25,352 nt of DNA from an uncultured Collinsella sp. (GCA_900751695.1 CAADSS010000022.1:1-25352); one strand, 5' to 3'; counted from the stretch's first letter, positions 7,795 to 15,402 are shown. Translations and numbers: made by a program. The notes: generated from the sequence alone by a model not told the origin.

Positions 7795-7998
7795 TGGACA
7801 GTTAGTTCAAATACGTATAAATGGACACATTGAATTAGGCTGTTTTGCAGTTATCTCTATACCATTCGCCCGATTTGAAGGCAGGGTAGACTTCAAAACA
7901 GCGTCATATGGACTAACTAAAGCTCCAAAACAACGTATCGGCATTGAATTGAGCACTTCGAGTCCTCAGAACTTATACGTATCTGAACTAACTGTCCA
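7795..7998. mobile_element. MITE-like element B (204 bp), right of the accessory gene
   Basis: Inverted repeats of 25 bases bound this element (7795-7819 and 7974-7998), with one mismatch. They match the ends of element A: TGGACAGTTAGTTC, then A/G, then ATACGTATA. The interior is AT-richer than A and largely diverged. They share AAAGCTCCAAA (7919-7929; 6299-6309 in A) in the same orientation and CGATTTGA(A/G)GG (7871-7881; 6394-6404 in A) in the opposite one, so the relative orientation cannot be settled by eye. The remaining ~110 bases to pth hold only the candidate pth promoter. Confidence 0.72.
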
Positions 7999-8053
7999 CC
8001 TCGGATTTTGACGGCCGTCCAAACGCCCCCAAACAACCTCAATTGCCCTCCAT

Positions 8054-8084
8054 TTGACAGCGGCAACAGGGTCGCTCACCATAG
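8054..8084 (+). promoter_or_regulatory. Weak candidate promoter for pth
   Basis: A consensus -35 TTGACA is present at 8054-8059, but the -10 region 17-19 bases downstream (around CACCATAG) is poor. It lies 29 bases before the pth start and just outside element B. Confidence 0.3.
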
Positions 8085-8112
8085 CAGGCGACAAATCAAC
8101 GAAAGGATGAAC

Positions 8113-8742
8113 ATGGCAGCTGCACAGCCGCTTAAGATTCGCATGGTTGCCGGACTTGGCAACCCCGGCGATGAGTATGCCGAGACCCGCCACAACGCCG
8201 GCTTTAAGGCAATCGACGAGCTGGCCCGTCAGGCCGGCGTCACGTACTGGAAAAACCAGGCAGGCGCCGAGGTCGCGCTCATTAATATCAACGATGCCGA
8301 GGAAGAGAACGGCAAGCGCCAGATCGTGCTGGTCAAGCCGCAGTCGTATATGAATACCTCGGGTGGCCCCATCTCCAAGCTCTGCCGCGAGTACAAGATC
8401 AAGGCCGAGGAGCTGCTCGTAATCCACGACGAGCTCGACATTCCCGCCGGCGACGTACGTGTTAAGGTGGGCGGTGGCCACGCCGGTCACAACGGCCTGC
8501 GCTCCATCATCGACAAGATGGGCAGCCGCGACTTCAGCCGCATCCGCACCGGCATCGGCAACCCTCCCGGCAAGATGGCCGTCGCCGACTACGTGCTTAA
8601 GCAGCTGCGCGCCCGCGAGGCCGAGGATTTCCAGGACACCTGCGCCCGCGCCGCAGATGCCGCCGGTCTGGCAATCGTGCACGGCGTGATCTATGCCCGC
8701 GACCACGTCAACGGCGCCGCCTCCGCCAACGGCAAGCACTAA
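8113..8742 (+). CDS. pth: Peptidyl-tRNA hydrolase
   Basis: Pth frees peptides from tRNAs that fall off the ribosome, recycling the tRNA in the cytoplasm. The 209-residue protein has GLGNPG (14-19), RHNAGF (26-31, with the catalytic His at 27), KPQSYMN (75-81), HDELD (105-109) and GGHAGHNGLRSI (121-132), all family hallmarks. A short insertion, NINDAEEENGKRQ, sits in the first third. The ATG at 8113 is preferred because GAAAGG lies 6 bases upstream; ATG 8107 is too close to that site, and the longer frame to 8008 begins right after element B. It is followed by a hairpin nested inside an inverted repeat. Confidence 0.96.
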   Translation: MAAAQPLKIRMVAGLGNPGDEYAETRHNAGFKAIDELARQAGVTYWKNQAGAEVALININDAEEENGKRQIVLVKPQSYMNTSGGPISKLCREYKIKAEELLVIHDELDIPAGDVRVKVGGGHAGHNGLRSIIDKMGSRDFSRIRTGIGNPPGKMAVADYVLKQLRAREAEDFQDTCARAADAAGLAIVHGVIYARDHVNGAASANGKH

Positions 8743-8925
8743 AACCTATCATTTAGGGATAGGTTTATTTTGGCAGGTTTTAACTGCGGAAACGCCGCAG
8801 CGGCCGCATCGCAATAAACCGCGCACCGCCATACACACATAGCACCCCAAAGGGGGCCGACCTCATTGCAACCCGAGGCTGGCCCCTTTGCCGTTTTACC
8901 CGATAAAACCTGCCAAAATAAACCT
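8741..8925. repeat. Nested inverted repeat (GGTTTATTTTGGCAGG type) after pth
   Basis: A perfect 22-bp inverted pair lies at 8761-8782 and 8904-8925, centred on TTTATTTTGGCAGG. A smaller hairpin, AAACCTA / TAGGTTT (8742-8748 / 8760-8766), overlaps the pth stop codon. The reverse complement of 8741-8781 matches 19865-19896 at 29 of 32 positions, so this is a dispersed repeat rather than a local hairpin only. Confidence 0.7.
8848..8895 (+). terminator. Probable terminator after pth
   Basis: The long stem CAAAGGGG-CC / GGCCCCTTTG is extended by CCTC / GAGG, with a short loop. The T-tract that follows (CCGTTTT) is weak. It sits inside the larger inverted repeat 8761-8925. Confidence 0.5.
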
Positions 8926-9004
8926 CTCCCCCTTTGGTAGGCCAAAGTGGATAAACCCTGCTCCCAACCGCCGAAGACACACGTAAGTGACATGTCCATG
9001 AGGG

Positions 9005-9010
9005 TATAAT
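9005..9010 (+). promoter_or_regulatory. Candidate -10 box for the nfnA-nfnB pair
   Basis: A consensus TATAAT occurs 105 bases before the downstream start codon. A clear -35 is not visible at standard spacing. The leader would be ~100 bases; I recognise no riboswitch in it. Confidence 0.45.
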
Positions 9011-9115
9011 TTGCACCGTATGTCTGCACAACGCCTGTGCACGTACGGTTTTATTCGGGCTACCGTCCATTTCCGTGGAGGCACGGTTCGGCGGCCCTAA
9101 CAAGAGAGGGGTTCT

Positions 9116-9955
9116 ATGTATAAGATCCTGGAGAAGACGCAGTTCTCGGAGAAGGTGTTCAAGTTCCGCATCGAGGCGCCCGCAATCGCCAAGCATGCGC
9201 ACGCTGGACAGTTCCTCATGGTCCGCGCCAACGAGACGGGCGAGCGCGTCCCGTTTACCCTGGCCGGCTGGAACGGTGACGAGGGCTGGGTCGAGTTCAT
9301 CTTCATGGTGATCGGCAAGACCACCGAGATGCTTTCCACCTACGAGGCCGGCGAGTCGCTGCGCGACGTCGTGGGCCCGCTGGGCGTTCCCACCGAGATG
9401 GCCGAGGGCCCCTGCGCCGTCATTGGCGGCGGCGTCGGCCTGGCAATTGCCTTCCCGGTCGCCAAGCACCTGGTCGAGACCGGTCACGAAGTTCACGCCA
9501 TCATGGGCGCCCGCACCAAGGACCTCCTGCTTATGGAGGACCAGTTCCGCGAGCTCCTCGACGAGGACCACATCCACATCACCACTGACGACGGCTCCTA
9601 CGGCGAGCAGGGCGTTGTCACCGCTCCGCTGGAGCGCCTGCTGCAGGACAAGGCCGTGAGCCAGGTCTTCTGCGTCGGCCCCGTTCCGATGATGAAGTTC
9701 TCGACCCTCACCGCCCAGAAATACGACACCCCCATCACCGCGTCCCTCAACCCCATCATGGTTGACGGCACCGGTATGTGCGGCTGCTGCCGCGTCGAGG
9801 TGGGCGGCGTGACCAAGTTCGCTTGCGTCGACGGCCCCGACTTCGATGCCACCCTGGTCGACTGGGATGACCTTCGTGCCCGCCAGGCCGCTTACCGTTC
9901 CGAAGAGGGCGAGTCCCTCAAGGCCTATGAGGAAAAGAGCTGCGCATGCCACTAG
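9116..9955 (+). CDS. NfnA/SudB-type FAD/[2Fe-2S] NAD(P)-binding subunit
   Basis: This 279-residue protein belongs to the dihydroorotate-dehydrogenase electron-transfer-like family: the small subunit of NADH-dependent ferredoxin:NADP+ oxidoreductase (NfnA) or of sulfide dehydrogenase/GltA partners. It shows the FAD-binding RVPFTLAGW (44-52), a nucleotide-binding GGGVGLA (104-110), and a C-terminal [2Fe-2S] cysteine set C222, C224, C225 and C237 within DGTGMCGCCRV...FACVDGP. It overlaps the next gene by 10 bases, so the two subunits are almost certainly co-translated. The ATG at 9116 follows GAGAGGGG. The function as an electron-bifurcating Nfn is inferred from the pairing; exact electron partners cannot be read from sequence. 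Confidence 0.88.
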   Translation: MYKILEKTQFSEKVFKFRIEAPAIAKHAHAGQFLMVRANETGERVPFTLAGWNGDEGWVEFIFMVIGKTTEMLSTYEAGESLRDVVGPLGVPTEMAEGPCAVIGGGVGLAIAFPVAKHLVETGHEVHAIMGARTKDLLLMEDQFRELLDEDHIHITTDDGSYGEQGVVTAPLERLLQDKAVSQVFCVGPVPMMKFSTLTAQKYDTPITASLNPIMVDGTGMCGCCRVEVGGVTKFACVDGPDFDATLVDWDDLRARQAAYRSEEGESLKAYEEKSCACH

Positions 9956-11355
9956 TTAACGGTCGTTTCGTTGCCGATATGAAGTCGCCCCGCACCCCCG
10001 ATAACGAGGAGCCGGCTGCCGAGCGCGCCTGCGACTTCCGCCCCGTCGACAAGGGCTTCACCGAGGAGATGGCGCTGGCCGAGGCCGAGCGCTGCCTCAA
10101 CTGCAAGAAGCCGTTCTGTGTTGAGGGCTGCCCCGTCAACATCAACATCCCCCGCTTTATCGAGCAGATCCGCGAGAAGGACTTCGGCGGCGCCCTCGAT
10201 ACCATCCGCGAGGACTCCATGCTTCCCGCCATCTGCGGCCGCGTCTGCCCGCAGGAGAACCAGTGCGAGGGCAAGTGCATCCGTGGTAAGAAGTCCGAGC
10301 CCGTGGCCATCGGCCAGCTCGAGCGCTTCCTGGGTGACCGCCCCGAGCTCGCCTCCACGCCCAAGATGGCTCCCAAGAACGGCAAGAAGGTCGCCGTCGT
10401 CGGCTCCGGCCCGTCCGGCATCACCTGCGCTGGCGAGCTCGCCCGCAACGGCTTTGACGTTACCGTCTTTGAGGCCTTCTTCACCGGCGGCGGCGTGCTG
10501 GTCTACGGCATCCCCGAGTTCCGTCTGCCCAAGGCGGTCGTCAAGCGCGAGATTGACGGCCTGGAGGACATGGGCGTCAAGTTTGAGTACAACTCCGTCG
10601 TGGGCAACATGGCCACGGCCGAGGAGCTGTTCGAGCAGGGCTTCGACGCCATCTACGTGGCGACCGGCGCTGGCCTGCCCAAGTTCCTCAATGTCCCCGG
10701 CGAGAACCTGCCCAACGTCTTCTTCGCTAACGAGTACCTCACCCGCGTGAACCTGATGAAGGCCAACAAGTTCCCCGAGTACGACACCCCCACCAAGCAC
10801 GGCAAGAACGTCGTCGTCTTTGGTGGCGGCAACGTGGCCATGGACGCCGTCCGTACCGCCAAGCGCCTGGGCGCCGAGCACGCCATCATCGCTTACCGCC
10901 GTACCGAGGATGAGATGCCCTGCCGTCGTGCCGAGCTGCACCATGCCAAGGCCGAGGGCGTCGAGGTTCTGCCGCTCGTCTCCCCGCTCGAGTTTGTCGC
11001 TGGCGAGGACGGCTCCGTGTGCGCCGTCAAGGTCCAGAAGATGGAGCTCGGCGAGCCCGACGAGTCCGGCCGTCGTCGCCCGGTGCCCATCGAGGGCGCC
11101 ATCGAGGAGATTCCCTGCGACGTCGCTATTTCGGCTATCGGCACCAACGCCAACCCCTTCGCAAAGAAGATCGGCGGCAAGATGGAGCTCAACAAGTGGG
11201 GCTACATCGTCGCCGACGAGGAGACCGGCCAGACCACCGATCCCCGCATCTGGGCCGGCGGCGACATCGTCACCGGTGCCGCTACGGTCATTCTGGCGAT
11301 GGGCGCCGGCAAGAAGGCCGCCGCTTCCATCACCAAGAGCCTGCTGGGCGAGTAA
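9946..11355 (+). CDS. gltA: NfnB/GltA-type NADPH-dependent oxidoreductase (glutamate synthase beta-like)
   Basis: This 469-residue iron-sulfur flavoprotein is homologous to glutamate synthase small subunits and to NfnB. The N-terminal domain carries two cysteine groups for [4Fe-4S] clusters: C50, C53, C58, C62 and C97, C101, C107, C111. A first dinucleotide fold GSGPSG (153-158) binds FAD, a second (VVVFGGGNVAMDAVRTAKRLGAE) binds NAD(P)H, and a C-terminal WAGGDIVTGAATVILAMGAG motif completes the FAD site. There is no glutamate-synthase large subunit nearby, and the 10-base overlap with an NfnA-like gene favours a ferredoxin/NAD(P)H transhydrogenase role over glutamate synthesis. Databases commonly label it gltA. 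A strong terminator follows. Confidence 0.88.
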   Translation: MPLVNGRFVADMKSPRTPDNEEPAAERACDFRPVDKGFTEEMALAEAERCLNCKKPFCVEGCPVNINIPRFIEQIREKDFGGALDTIREDSMLPAICGRVCPQENQCEGKCIRGKKSEPVAIGQLERFLGDRPELASTPKMAPKNGKKVAVVGSGPSGITCAGELARNGFDVTVFEAFFTGGGVLVYGIPEFRLPKAVVKREIDGLEDMGVKFEYNSVVGNMATAEELFEQGFDAIYVATGAGLPKFLNVPGENLPNVFFANEYLTRVNLMKANKFPEYDTPTKHGKNVVVFGGGNVAMDAVRTAKRLGAEHAIIAYRRTEDEMPCRRAELHHAKAEGVEVLPLVSPLEFVAGEDGSVCAVKVQKMELGEPDESGRRRPVPIEGAIEEIPCDVAISAIGTNANPFAKKIGGKMELNKWGYIVADEETGQTTDPRIWAGGDIVTGAATVILAMGAGKKAAASITKSLLGE

Positions 11356-11383
11356 TCACCCGCAGCGCTAGCCATCAAACGGC

Positions 11384-11423
11384 AAAGTCCCCGTCGAGCA
11401 CACGCCCGGCGGGGACTTTTTTC
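11384..11423 (+). terminator. Intrinsic terminator after the nfnB/gltA-like gene
   Basis: Stem AAAGTCCCCG (11384-11393) / CGGGGACTTT (11410-11419) is followed by more T's, 28 bases past the stop codon. Confidence 0.9.
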
Positions 11424-11435
11424 TATGCCGGTCGA

Positions 11436-11482
11436 CCGACCACCACAAAGGCGCCTGTCCCCTTTGTGGTGGTTTTGGTCGG
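11436..11482. repeat. GGGACAG-type hairpin repeat between convergent genes
   Basis: A 13-bp perfect stem, ACCACCACAAAGG (11439-11451) / CCTTTGTGGTGGT (11461-11473), has a flanking CCGAC/GTCGG pair and a loop containing CCTGTCC (GGACAGG on the minus strand). It ends directly at the stop codon of the minus-strand kinase-like gene and lacks a T-tract on either strand, so it is not a classical terminator. Confidence 0.65.
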
Positions 11483-12106
11483 TTAAGATTCGAGCTGGGC
11501 CACTTTGTAGCGGTAGGCAGCGGCAATGACGTCTTTACAGCCCTCGCGGCCCAGCTTGGCGCGGTTGACTACGATATCCTTACCGCTCGTCATCTTCCAC
11601 TTTCCGGCACTGTAGCGCTTGTAGAACGCCTCGCGCGCCTTCTGCTGCTGCTTGACCAGCTTGGCGCCCTTCTTTTTGTTAAGGCCGCGCTTCTTGCGCA
11701 CGATCTCGACGCGATCCTCAAAGGGAGCGGTCACCAGCACGGCAATGTGGTTGGGGTTGTTGCGCAGCAGATAATCGGACAGACGGCCTTCGATAATGCA
11801 GCTCTCGGTCTCGCCCAGATCCAAAATCACCTGGCTCATCTTTTGGAACAACTTGTCCGAGTACGAGCGCGCGTCGTAGCGGTCGGGCAGAAACGCCATG
11901 TTCTCCACAGCCAGACGCTCGTCATAGGCGGCCATCTTATCGAGTGACTCGCCCGCACGCAGCGACGCGCGCACCAGCAGCTCGTTGTCGTACAGTGGAA
12001 TCCCCAACTCGTTGGCGAGGATGCGTCCGATCTCGTGGCCCTCGGCACCAAAGTCGCGCGCGATGGTAATGACCACAGGACTCTTCTTGTTCTCCAGATC
12101 GCTCAT
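11483..12106 (-). CDS. Cytidylate-kinase-like family protein
   Basis: This 207-residue protein resembles the cytidylate-kinase-like P-loop family (PF13189 type). The N-terminal VVITIARDFGAEGHEIGRIL (11-30) corresponds to the degenerate nucleotide-binding loop seen in this family. There is a Lys-rich RKKRGLNKKKGAKL segment in the lid-like region. Substrate is unknown; these proteins are not the canonical CMP kinase. The ATG at 12106 is preferred, with AAAGGA 7 bases upstream; the longer frame from 12151 runs through a repeat hairpin. It is the last gene downstream of the amino-acid transporter operon, 48 bases after it, and may be read through from it. Confidence 0.78.
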   Translation of the reverse strand: MSDLENKKSPVVITIARDFGAEGHEIGRILANELGIPLYDNELLVRASLRAGESLDKMAAYDERLAVENMAFLPDRYDARSYSDKLFQKMSQVILDLGETESCIIEGRLSDYLLRNNPNHIAVLVTAPFEDRVEIVRKKRGLNKKKGAKLVKQQQKAREAFYKRYSAGKWKMTSGKDIVVNRAKLGREGCKDVIAAAYRYKVAQLES

Positions 12107-12123
12107 CGCGATTCCTTTCTCTA

Positions 12124-12152
12124 TGTGACAAAGGGGCTGTCCCTTTGCCACA
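12124..12152. repeat. GGGACAG-type hairpin repeat before the kinase-like gene
   Basis: TGTGACAAAGGG (12124-12135) pairs with CCCTTTGCCACA (12141-12152), with one G-T-type mismatch and a 5-base loop. On the minus strand it reads AAAGGGACAGCCCCTTTG. It fills most of the gap between the permease stop and the kinase-like start, and shares its core with the hairpin at 11436-11482. Confidence 0.65.
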
Positions 12153-12154
12153 TT

Positions 12155-12793
12155 CTACGCTGCCACCATTCGCCTCTGATATGCCCTCACCAGCAGCGAG
12201 ATACCAAAGTTGAGCACAAAGTACATCGCAAACACCAGGCCGTAGAGCATAAGCACCTGCGACAGGTCGATTGCGTGGGCCATCACGACGTTTGCCGTGT
12301 ACATGAGCTCGGCCACGTTAATGCCCGAAAGATACGAGCTGTCCTTGATGACGGTCGTGCACTGGCTAAACAGCGCCGGAATGATTGTCTTAAACGTCTG
12401 CGGCAGAATGATGTAGCGCATGGTGGCAAAGAAGCCAAAGCCCTGGCTCTGCGCTGCCTCAAACTGGCCGCGCGGAATCGAGTTGAGGCCGCCGCGCACA
12501 ATCTCGGCCATAACAGCGCTGGTAAACAGCGTAAAGGCGATGGTCGAAATCACAATGTCCAAACCCTGCACCGTAAAGTAGATAAAAAGGATCCACAGCA
12601 GGTTCGGCGTGCAGCGGAACAGCTCGATATAGGCACTCACCAAAATACGGAACGGGCGGGGCGCATAGCTTTTAACGAGCGCCAGCACCGTGCCGAAGAT
12701 GAGCGAGAAAAAGATCGACAGCGCCGAGATCTCAATCGTCTTAACAAAGCCGCCCCAAATGTAGAGCAGGTTGGTCGCGTTGAAGATTTCCAT
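12155..12793 (-). CDS. Polar amino-acid ABC transporter permease (HisM/GlnP type)
   Basis: This 212-residue inner-membrane permease pairs with the upstream permease to form the channel of an amino-acid importer. Hydrophobic segments run through the protein, and the conserved EAA loop that contacts the ATPase is seen as FEAAQSQGFGFFATMRYIILPQ, written here as residues around 112-133. It starts three bases after the stop of the other permease, so the genes are tightly coupled. Length is typical for the family. Confidence 0.92.
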   Translation of the reverse strand: MEIFNATNLLYIWGGFVKTIEISALSIFFSLIFGTVLALVKSYAPRPFRILVSAYIELFRCTPNLLWILFIYFTVQGLDIVISTIAFTLFTSAVMAEIVRGGLNSIPRGQFEAAQSQGFGFFATMRYIILPQTFKTIIPALFSQCTTVIKDSSYLSGINVAELMYTANVVMAHAIDLSQVLMLYGLVFAMYFVLNFGISLLVRAYQRRMVAA

Positions 12794-12796
12794 GCG

Positions 12797-13543
12797 CTAG
12801 GCCTCCTCTACGTTGTCGAGCCCCAGCTCGGCCAGGCTCACGCCGCGCGGACGCTCCTTGGAGCGGCGCTCGAGCCACTGCACCAGCATGGCGAGCGGAA
12901 AGCAGATGATGAAGTACATAAGGCAGCAGACGATGTATCCCTGCAGGTAGCCGTACAGACTCACAAAGTTGTCGGAACGGTACATAAGGTCGCCGCCGGC
13001 CACAAGCGCCAGCACCGACGTGTTCTTGACCAGGTTGAGCGCCTGGTTACACAGCGGCGGCAGAATGATCTTGAATGTCTGGGGCAGCACGATGTACCAG
13101 TACGCCTGCGCACGGGTGAAGCCCTGGCTCTGGGCCGCCTCCATCTGACCGCGCGGAACCGCCTCGATACCGGTGCGGATGACCTCCGAGATGTAGGCCG
13201 CGTGATACAGGCCCACGCCCAAGAAGCCCAGCACGAACGGTGCGATGCGCACCGGCTGGTCGGCACCGGTTATGGCCTGCAAAAACTGCGGACCGGCCAT
13301 GTACATAAAGAGCACCTGTACGGGCAACGGGGTGTTCTGGTAAAACTCCACGTACACGCGGCTTATGGCGCGCAGCACGCGCGAACGAGTGGTAGAGAAC
13401 ACGCCCAGCAGCGTGCCCAGCACCAGCGACAGCAGCAGACCGGCAACGACCACCTGCAGCGTCACGCCAAAGCCCTCCCAGAAGGGCCCCATGTTTTGAA
13501 ATGTCGTCGACCAGCGGTCGGCGTCAAACAATCCTTCGAGCAT
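12797..13543 (-). CDS. Polar amino-acid ABC transporter permease, second subunit
   Basis: This 248-residue permease has several membrane segments and an EAA loop (MEAAQSQGFTRAQAYWYIVL). It is the partner of the 212-residue permease that follows. The start at 13543 (MLEGLFDADRW) is chosen because AAGGAAGGAATCAA precedes it; a longer frame to 13612 would overlap the end of the binding-protein gene. Together with the lipoprotein and ATPase genes it makes a complete importer for a polar amino acid, probably glutamine or glutamate from family resemblance only. Confidence 0.92.
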   Translation of the reverse strand: MLEGLFDADRWSTTFQNMGPFWEGFGVTLQVVVAGLLLSLVLGTLLGVFSTTRSRVLRAISRVYVEFYQNTPLPVQVLFMYMAGPQFLQAITGADQPVRIAPFVLGFLGVGLYHAAYISEVIRTGIEAVPRGQMEAAQSQGFTRAQAYWYIVLPQTFKIILPPLCNQALNLVKNTSVLALVAGGDLMYRSDNFVSLYGYLQGYIVCCLMYFIICFPLAMLVQWLERRSKERPRGVSLAELGLDNVEEA

Positions 13544-13568
13544 TTGATTCCTTCCTTGGACGATGCGC

Positions 13569-14444
13569 CTATACAAGACCCCAGGTCTTGACCTCTTGGT
13601 CGAGCCAGCCATCGGCCAGGCGATCGCAAATCACCTGATCGACCACGGCCGAAAGGTCGCAGCCCTTCTTGGTCGCCACGCCATAGCCCTGCTCGCCAAA
13701 CTTGACCTCGGGCTGCAGCAGCTCAACGGTCTCGTTCATGTAACCGGCCAGCGTGGAGCGGTCCATGGCAAAGACGTCGATATTGCCGGCGTCGAGCGAA
13801 CTCTTAATGATGGGGTAGCCGCTAAAGGCCCTAAACTCGGGCTTGCAGCTAAAGCCGTTGTCCTTGATCATCTGCTCGATCAGGCCCTGCGTGGTGGCAC
13901 CCTGGCTCACGCCGATGACCTTGCCGTCCAGATCCTCAATCGAGGTGAAGCCCGAACGCTTCTTGACCATGAGTCCCACGTAGTCGGTGCGGTACGGCGT
14001 CGAGAAATCCCAGCTCTTCTTGCGCTCGTCGGTGATGGTGTAGGTCGCCGCGACAACGTCAAGTTGGCCGTTATCGATCAGCGGGCCGCGCGTCTTGGGC
14101 GTTACGTCGGTAAACTCGACAAGCTCCTGGGCGCGGGCCTCCTTGTAGCTCACGCCAAAGACGGCAGCGGCGATCTGGTAGCACAAATCGACTTCCATGC
14201 CCTCAAAGCGGCCCTTGGCGGTGTCGTAATAGCCATAGCCGGGAACGTCCTTCTTAACGCCGGCATTCAGATGGCCACGCGACTTGATGGCCGCAAGCTT
14301 GGACCCCTTGTCGGAGCCCTCGCCGCTGGTGGAGTTGCCGCAACCGGTAAGCGCGGACCCCGTCAGCGCAAGCATACCGGCGCCCGCCAGCTGCAAAAAG
14401 TGACGGCGCGACACGGCCGCCCTCGTCATATCCGTCATGTCCAT
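13569..14444 (-). CDS. Amino-acid ABC transporter substrate-binding lipoprotein
   Basis: This is the extracellular solute-binding component (family 3, bacterial amino-acid binders). The N-terminus has SRRHFLQLAGAGMLALTG and a lipobox LTGC with the lipidated Cys at about residue 36. The twin arginine suggests possible Tat export, unusual but known for such lipoproteins. The mature part contains GHLNAGVKKDVPGYGYYD and FEGMEVDLCYQIAAAVFG, typical ligand-binding blocks. It lies eight bases after the ATPase gene; GTG 14447 and ATG 14438 are alternative starts. Ligand specificity is not determinable from the sequence alone. Confidence 0.93.
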   Translation of the reverse strand: MDMTDMTRAAVSRRHFLQLAGAGMLALTGSALTGCGNSTSGEGSDKGSKLAAIKSRGHLNAGVKKDVPGYGYYDTAKGRFEGMEVDLCYQIAAAVFGVSYKEARAQELVEFTDVTPKTRGPLIDNGQLDVVAATYTITDERKKSWDFSTPYRTDYVGLMVKKRSGFTSIEDLDGKVIGVSQGATTQGLIEQMIKDNGFSCKPEFRAFSGYPIIKSSLDAGNIDVFAMDRSTLAGYMNETVELLQPEVKFGEQGYGVATKKGCDLSAVVDQVICDRLADGWLDQEVKTWGLV

Positions 14445-14452
14445 CACCGCAC

Positions 14453-15184
14453 CTAGTGCAGAATCTTGGACAGGAACTCGCGGCAGCGCGGGTTCTCGGG
14501 GTTATCGAAGAAGTGCTCGGGCGTGCCCTCCTCCAGGATGCGGCCGTCCTCCATAAAGATGACGCGGTCGGCCACCTGGCGCGCAAAGCCCATCTCGTGC
14601 GTCACGCAGATCATGGTGATGTCCTCCTGCGCGAGCTCAATCATAACGTCCAAGACTTCCTGGACCATCTCGGGGTCGAGCGCCGAGGTCGGCTCGTCAA
14701 ACAGGATGATGGGCTGCTTGGTGCACAGGGCACGGGCGATGGCGATGCGCTGCTGCTGACCGCCCGAGAGATTCTGCGGATACTCGCCGGCCTTATGCGC
14801 CATGCCGACGCGCTTGAGCGCGGCAATGGCGATCTCGGTCGCCTCCTCCTTGCTCTTCTTTTGCAGCTTGATGGGCGCGAGCGTCAGGTTGCCCAGCACC
14901 GTCATGTTGGGATACAGGTTGAACTGCTGAAACACCATGGAACTATACTTGCGAGCCATCTCCAGGTGATTCTTTTTTGTGAGCGGCGTACCGTCGATGA
15001 CGACCTCGCCCGAAGTGGGCTCCTCCAGATAATCGACGCAACGGATGAGCGTCGACTTACCCGAACCGGAAGGCCCGATCATTACGAGCTTCTCGCCGCG
15101 CTTGACGGTGAGATTGATATCTTTGAGCACATGCAGGTCGCCAAAGTACTTGTTGAGATGCTTGATCTCGATCATGTCTGCCAT
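14453..15184 (-). CDS. glnQ: Amino-acid ABC transporter ATP-binding protein (GlnQ type)
   Basis: This 243-residue ATPase energises the amino-acid importer from the cytoplasmic side. It has Walker A GPSGSGKST (37-45), the Q-loop at VFQQFNLYPN (84-93), signature LSGGQQQ (139-145), Walker B IILFDEP (159-165) and an H-loop in VTHEMGFA. It is the first gene of the four-gene operon ATPase-lipoprotein-permease-permease. The ATG at 15184 follows GGAAGGGAC. GlnQ is used as the family name; the transported amino acid is not proven. Confidence 0.94.
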   Translation of the reverse strand: MADMIEIKHLNKYFGDLHVLKDINLTVKRGEKLVMIGPSGSGKSTLIRCVDYLEEPTSGEVVIDGTPLTKKNHLEMARKYSSMVFQQFNLYPNMTVLGNLTLAPIKLQKKSKEEATEIAIAALKRVGMAHKAGEYPQNLSGGQQQRIAIARALCTKQPIILFDEPTSALDPEMVQEVLDVMIELAQEDITMICVTHEMGFARQVADRVIFMEDGRILEEGTPEHFFDNPENPRCREFLSKILH

Positions 15185-15219
15185 GAATGTCCCTTCCCTG
15201 CGTTTACACGAGTTGAACT

Positions 15220-15225
15220 ATTGTA
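15220..15225 (-). promoter_or_regulatory. Candidate -10 box for the amino-acid transporter operon
   Basis: On the minus strand TACAAT lies 35 bases before the ATPase start. No clear -35 sequence is present. It sits between the operon and the perfect inverted repeat at 15293-15355. Confidence 0.35.
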
Positions 15226-15292
15226 CGGAAAGAACCACGTTTCCGCAGCCCACACTACATTCCCGTAAAGAACCCGCAACCTTTAACCCATT

Positions 15293-15355
15293 CATTGGGG
15301 ACAGACTTAAATGAGTACCCGCTCATTGGGCACTCATTTAAGTCTGTCCCCAATG
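15293..15355. repeat. Perfect 24-bp inverted repeat (GGGGACAG type)
   Basis: Arms 15293-15316 and 15332-15355 are exact reverse complements, running from CATTGGGGACAG to TTAAATGAGT, with a 15-base loop that itself repeats CTCATTGGG. It lies between the divergent flank of the transporter operon and the YqeY terminator. No T-tract follows either arm. Confidence 0.85.
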
Positions 15356-15370
15356 AGTACCCAGCCCAGC

Positions 15371-15402
15371 AAAAAGGGGCGCGACCATGACGGCCACGCC
15401 CC
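15371..15402 (-). terminator. Intrinsic terminator after the YqeY-domain gene
   Basis: On the minus strand, GGGGCGTGGCC and GGTCGCGCCCC form a stem around a 5-base loop, followed by five T's. It begins about 30 bases after the stop codon. Confidence 0.82.

Noticed and set aside
6269..7998. Target-site duplications flanking elements A and B
   Set aside because: Bases just outside the ends were compared (CTTCCC/GTAGC and AGGGC/CCTCGG) and do not match.
8780..9952. 390-codon open frame antisense to the nfnA-like gene
   Set aside because: It crosses the intergenic repeat and its protein resembles no family; the plus-strand gene has clear FAD and iron-sulfur motifs.
12035..13591. 518-codon plus-strand open frame over the permease genes
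   Set aside because: His/Arg/Gln-rich translation typical of a shadow frame; both permeases on the other strand carry EAA motifs.
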